64,000 nucleotides of DNA from the NCBI RefSeq assembly GCF_051251085.1, contig NZ_JBPCZH010000005.1, forward strand, positions 1-64,000, written 5' to 3'. The DNA is from Cernens ardua (GTDB taxonomy: Bacteria > Pseudomonadota > Gammaproteobacteria > Pseudomonadales > Halomonadaceae). A program made the translations under genes and the position numbers. Every line of letters starts with the position of its first letter. Position 1 is the first letter of the stretch. The notes under the pieces are model-generated. The model was not told where the DNA came from. It saw nothing but the letters and a program-made list of their open reading frames with translations, and ran no database searches. This document shows, in pieces, positions 61,819-64,000 of this stretch.

Positions 61819-62769
61819 ATGACTACGCAGCTGGAAGGACTCAAAAAGTATTCCAAAGTGGTTGCTGATACAGGCGATCTGGATGCAATCAAGAAATATC
61901 AACCGGTTGATGCAACAACCAACCCTTCTCTTATCCTGAAAGCGTTCGATTTACCCGGATATCAGGAGTTGATTACCTCCACGATCAAGGAAGCGGCGTC
62001 TGAGGTTAGCGGTGAAGAGCAGGTGAGCCATATTGTTGATCGCCTCTCCGTAGCAATGGGGACTGAAATTTCCAAGATCGTTCCCGGCCGAGTTTCTACC
62101 GAGGTGGCTGCCAAGCTTTCCTACGACAAGGATGCGAGCATTGAAAAGGCCCGTAAACTGATCGGTCTGTATGAAAAAGCCGGTGTGTCCAAGGACAAAG
62201 TATTGATCAAACTGGCTTCTACCTGGGAAGGTATTCAGGCTGCCGAGCAGCTCGAAAAAGAAGGTATTCAGTGTAACCTGACGCTTCTTTTCAGTGATGC
62301 TCAGGCACGTGCATGTTTTGAAGCAGGTGTTTTCCTGATCTCACCTTTCGTTGGCCGTGTCACTGACTGGTACAAGAAAGAAACCGGCACCAAGGAATAC
62401 TCTGTAGATGAAGATCCGGGTGTCAAATTCGTTCGTGGTGTAACCAAATATGCCGGTGAACGTGGTTATGAGACTATCGTAATGGGCGCCAGCTTCCGTA
62501 ATACCGGGCAAATCCTTGGTTTGGCAGGCTGTAACCGTTTGACTATTTCTCCTCAGCTACTCGAAGAGCTCAGCTCAACGGAAGGCGATGTCACTAAAGG
62601 TATTCCTGATGTGACTAATAAGGTTGAACGTGGTCCTCGCTTGACTGAAGCTGAATTCCGCTGGCAGCACAGTGCTGATCCCATGGCCAATGACAAACTG
62701 GCCGAAGGTATCCGCAACTTTGCCAAGGATACTGACAAGCTCGAAGGGTTGATCAAGGAAAAACTGTAA
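61819..62769 (+). CDS. tal: transaldolase
   Basis: A 316-residue cytosolic enzyme of the pentose phosphate pathway that moves a dihydroxyacetone unit between sedoheptulose-7-phosphate and glyceraldehyde-3-phosphate. The Schiff-base lysine is K131 (VLIKLASTWEG). Asp17 (ADTGD) and Glu96-region residues complete the site. DATTNPSLILKAF and CNLTLLFS are conserved blocks. The length equals E. coli TalB (317). AGGAG precedes the ATG, and a terminator follows. Confidence 0.97.
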   Translation: MTTQLEGLKKYSKVVADTGDLDAIKKYQPVDATTNPSLILKAFDLPGYQELITSTIKEAASEVSGEEQVSHIVDRLSVAMGTEISKIVPGRVSTEVAAKLSYDKDASIEKARKLIGLYEKAGVSKDKVLIKLASTWEGIQAAEQLEKEGIQCNLTLLFSDAQARACFEAGVFLISPFVGRVTDWYKKETGTKEYSVDEDPGVKFVRGVTKYAGERGYETIVMGASFRNTGQILGLAGCNRLTISPQLLEELSSTEGDVTKGIPDVTNKVERGPRLTEAEFRWQHSADPMANDKLAEGIRNFAKDTDKLEGLIKEKL

Positions 62770-62788
62770 GTCTTTCCTGTAATCTCAG

Positions 62789-62823
62789 AAAAAACCGGTC
62801 CTTATTGAGGGGCCGGTTTTTTT
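62789..62823 (+). terminator. rho-independent terminator after transaldolase
   Basis: AACCGGTCC (62793-62801) pairs with GGGGCCGGTT (62809-62818) with one mismatch. A T-run follows at 62817-62823, and the left flank is A-rich. Confidence 0.88.
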
Positions 62824-62893
62824 ATGGATGACACTCTTTTTATTGGACTGAATGACATGGCCCGCCATATCCGTGATCCCGACCCGCTAGCGA

Positions 62894-63358
62894 TTAAATG
62901 ATACGGAGCGTATTCGTGGGGCGACGTTGTAAAAATTCTTTTTCGATATGACGTAGGCTCTGGCGCTGACAAGGATAATTCAGTCGAGCATATGCCTCTT
63001 CAATAGCCAGCCACTGGTAGTCATAGTGTTCTTCGTTCAGCGTGATTGTGGCATCCCTTTCAATATAAGAGACAAACACCGGCGCAACTGTAATGAGGTT
63101 TTTACGCTGCCGATAGTATTGTTCACAGATATCAGCCGTATAGAGATTGGTGAGGACAATCCCCGTTTCTTCCTGAGCTTCGCGTAGGGCTGTTTGCCAT
63201 GCGTTTTCCCCTTCTTCCATTCCACCCGCCAAATGGGACCATTCTTTATCCAGGTGTCCCCCTTTCCGTTGTAAAAGCAATACTTGATGAGCCCCTTGGT
63301 AAAGGCGGACAAGATAGAGAACAATGGATGAACATCGAACGGGTATCGAATAGCTCAC
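62894..63358 (-). CDS. Nudix hydrolase (NudB-like size and box)
   Basis: A 154-residue Nudix protein. The box GGMEEGENAWQTALREAQEETGI (about 45-67) is complete. The N-terminal strands (SIVLYLVRLYQGAHQVLLLQRKGG) and the C-terminal LRHIEKEFLQRR helix resemble dihydroneopterin triphosphate pyrophosphatase (NudB), which acts in folate synthesis; other substrates are possible. It is a single gene. Confidence 0.87.
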   Translation of the reverse strand: MSYSIPVRCSSIVLYLVRLYQGAHQVLLLQRKGGHLDKEWSHLAGGMEEGENAWQTALREAQEETGIVLTNLYTADICEQYYRQRKNLITVAPVFVSYIERDATITLNEEHYDYQWLAIEEAYARLNYPCQRQSLRHIEKEFLQRRPTNTLRII

Positions 63359-63661
63359 AGGTATCCCTTAAGGTTGAGAGTGATGAAATAATGTGCCAAT
63401 TTTTTGCCATTTGTAAGTAAGTTTACGGATACAACTTTTGTTCAATACCTTTAATACCTGACATGTATCAAGCTGATGCGATTTTGAAGCTCTTGGTATC
63501 AGGATAAAAAACGCTGGTATTTGGTGTTTAAAAGATAATAAGCTCCGCACTAATGTTATCCTTACGGATTCGTCCAGCAACGTCAAAACCATTTGGTCAG
63601 GTCAAGGATGTAGCCTGAATGAATGGTCCCGCTTTCGTTGAATATGTGTAAAGGCAAGAAA
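63359..63661. other. spacer upstream of the sugar porter
   Basis: About 300 bases without a supported gene. It should hold the promoters of both divergent genes. AAAGGCAAG stands a few bases before ATG 63662. A long imperfect inverted repeat (TACCTGA...TATCAGGATA type, about 63455-63510) is visible but weak. Confidence 0.4.
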
Positions 63662-64000
63662 ATGAGTTCTTCCGCAGTAGGTAATTCCCCAAAGAAGGGG
63701 CTGAGTGGTTCCGCGCTGGTTGCTGTTATTTCTGTAGTGGCGGCATTGGGGGGATTACTGTTCGGTTATGACACCGGCATTATTGGCGTAGCCCTTCTTG
63801 GGTTGAAAAGCGAATTTACCATGAGCTCCTCTACGCAGGAGATTGTGACAGGTGCCATTATCTTTGGTGCTTTGATTGGCTGCTTTGGTACCGGGCCCAT
63901 TTCAGACAGGATTGGGCGACGTATTACCACCTTCCTTGTCGGAGTGGTCTTTGCTGTCGGTTCTGTCATGTCTGCATTGGCACCTTCCATCGGCTTCCTG
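63662..64000 (+). CDS. sugar porter family MFS transporter, N-terminal part (cut by window end)
   Basis: The first 113 codons of an inner-membrane sugar:H+ symporter. Helix 1 ends in ALGGLLFGYDTGIIGVALL, the sugar-porter hallmark. Helix 2 and loop 2-3 follow, with GPISDRIGRRITTF, the conserved D-R-x-G-R-R motif. XylE/GalP/AraE-like. The rest lies right of the window. AAAGGCAAG precedes the ATG. Confidence 0.92.
   Translation, partial: MSSSAVGNSPKKGLSGSALVAVISVVAALGGLLFGYDTGIIGVALLGLKSEFTMSSSTQEIVTGAIIFGALIGCFGTGPISDRIGRRITTFLVGVVFAVGSVMSALAPSIGFL

Overview
The window reads as a stretch of a gammaproteobacterial chromosome, most like the Halomonadaceae (Halomonas, Zymobacter, Carnimonas) or a relative near Pseudomonas. 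The evidence is the gene content: a divergent trpI-trpBA locus, a FabY-type ketoacyl synthase, a coaD-ferredoxin pair, a two-domain GlnE, a CysPTWA-Sbp sulfate locus and DXP-independent PdxST. Base composition looks near half G+C by eye (not counted). The genus is inference. No phage, insertion sequence, CRISPR array or tRNA was seen.

Layout. 1-106: the 3' end of a 5S rRNA gene and its terminator, so the window opens at the end of an rRNA operon. 0.4-6 kb: an acidic membrane protein, an APC permease, a 3-hydroxyisobutyrate-dehydrogenase-like enzyme and an MHS-type transporter. 6.2-8.4 kb: a polar amino acid (cystine-like) ABC operon. 9-15 kb: an aldehyde dehydrogenase, YchJ, a CPA1 Na+/H+ antiporter and a glycerate kinase. 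15-19.6 kb: a TonB-dependent siderophore receptor, a HAD phosphatase, FdhD and a small lipoprotein. 19.6-23 kb: trpI divergent from trpBA. 23-30.9 kb: an I78-like lipoprotein, a frameshifted GNAT gene, an acyltransferase, an esterase, a gamma-glutamyltransferase homologue, and a MATE exporter paired with a channel-like membrane protein. 31-37 kb: ferredoxin, coaD, fabY, a TrmB-like methyltransferase, dacB and dgkA. 37-41 kb: a MocR regulator divergent from pdxST, then a Nudix hydrolase. 41-49 kb: an AbrB-family protein, a deoxyribosyltransferase-like protein, and cysP-cysT-cysW-cysA-sbp. 49-55 kb: a VOC protein, glnE, and a sugar-related pair (GT4 glycosyltransferase and beta-propeller protein). 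55-64 kb: a RimJ-type acetyltransferase, PaiB-like protein divergent from a second MocR regulator, a luciferase-like oxidoreductase, an MgtC-family protein, a small membrane protein, transaldolase, a second Nudix hydrolase and the start of a sugar porter.

Most genes are housekeeping or transport genes in small units, often with readable terminators. Three divergent regulator/target pairs (trpI/trpBA, MocR/pdxST, MocR/paiB) each have dyads or direct repeats in the shared spacer, and these are the best regulatory candidates. The most unusual recurring feature is short tandem repeats with different units (7, 13, 14, 16, 17, 18 and 34 bp) in or at the edge of intergenic spacers. One is an 18-bp repeat that stays in frame right after the fdhD stop codon. 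I found no convincing undescribed multi-gene system.
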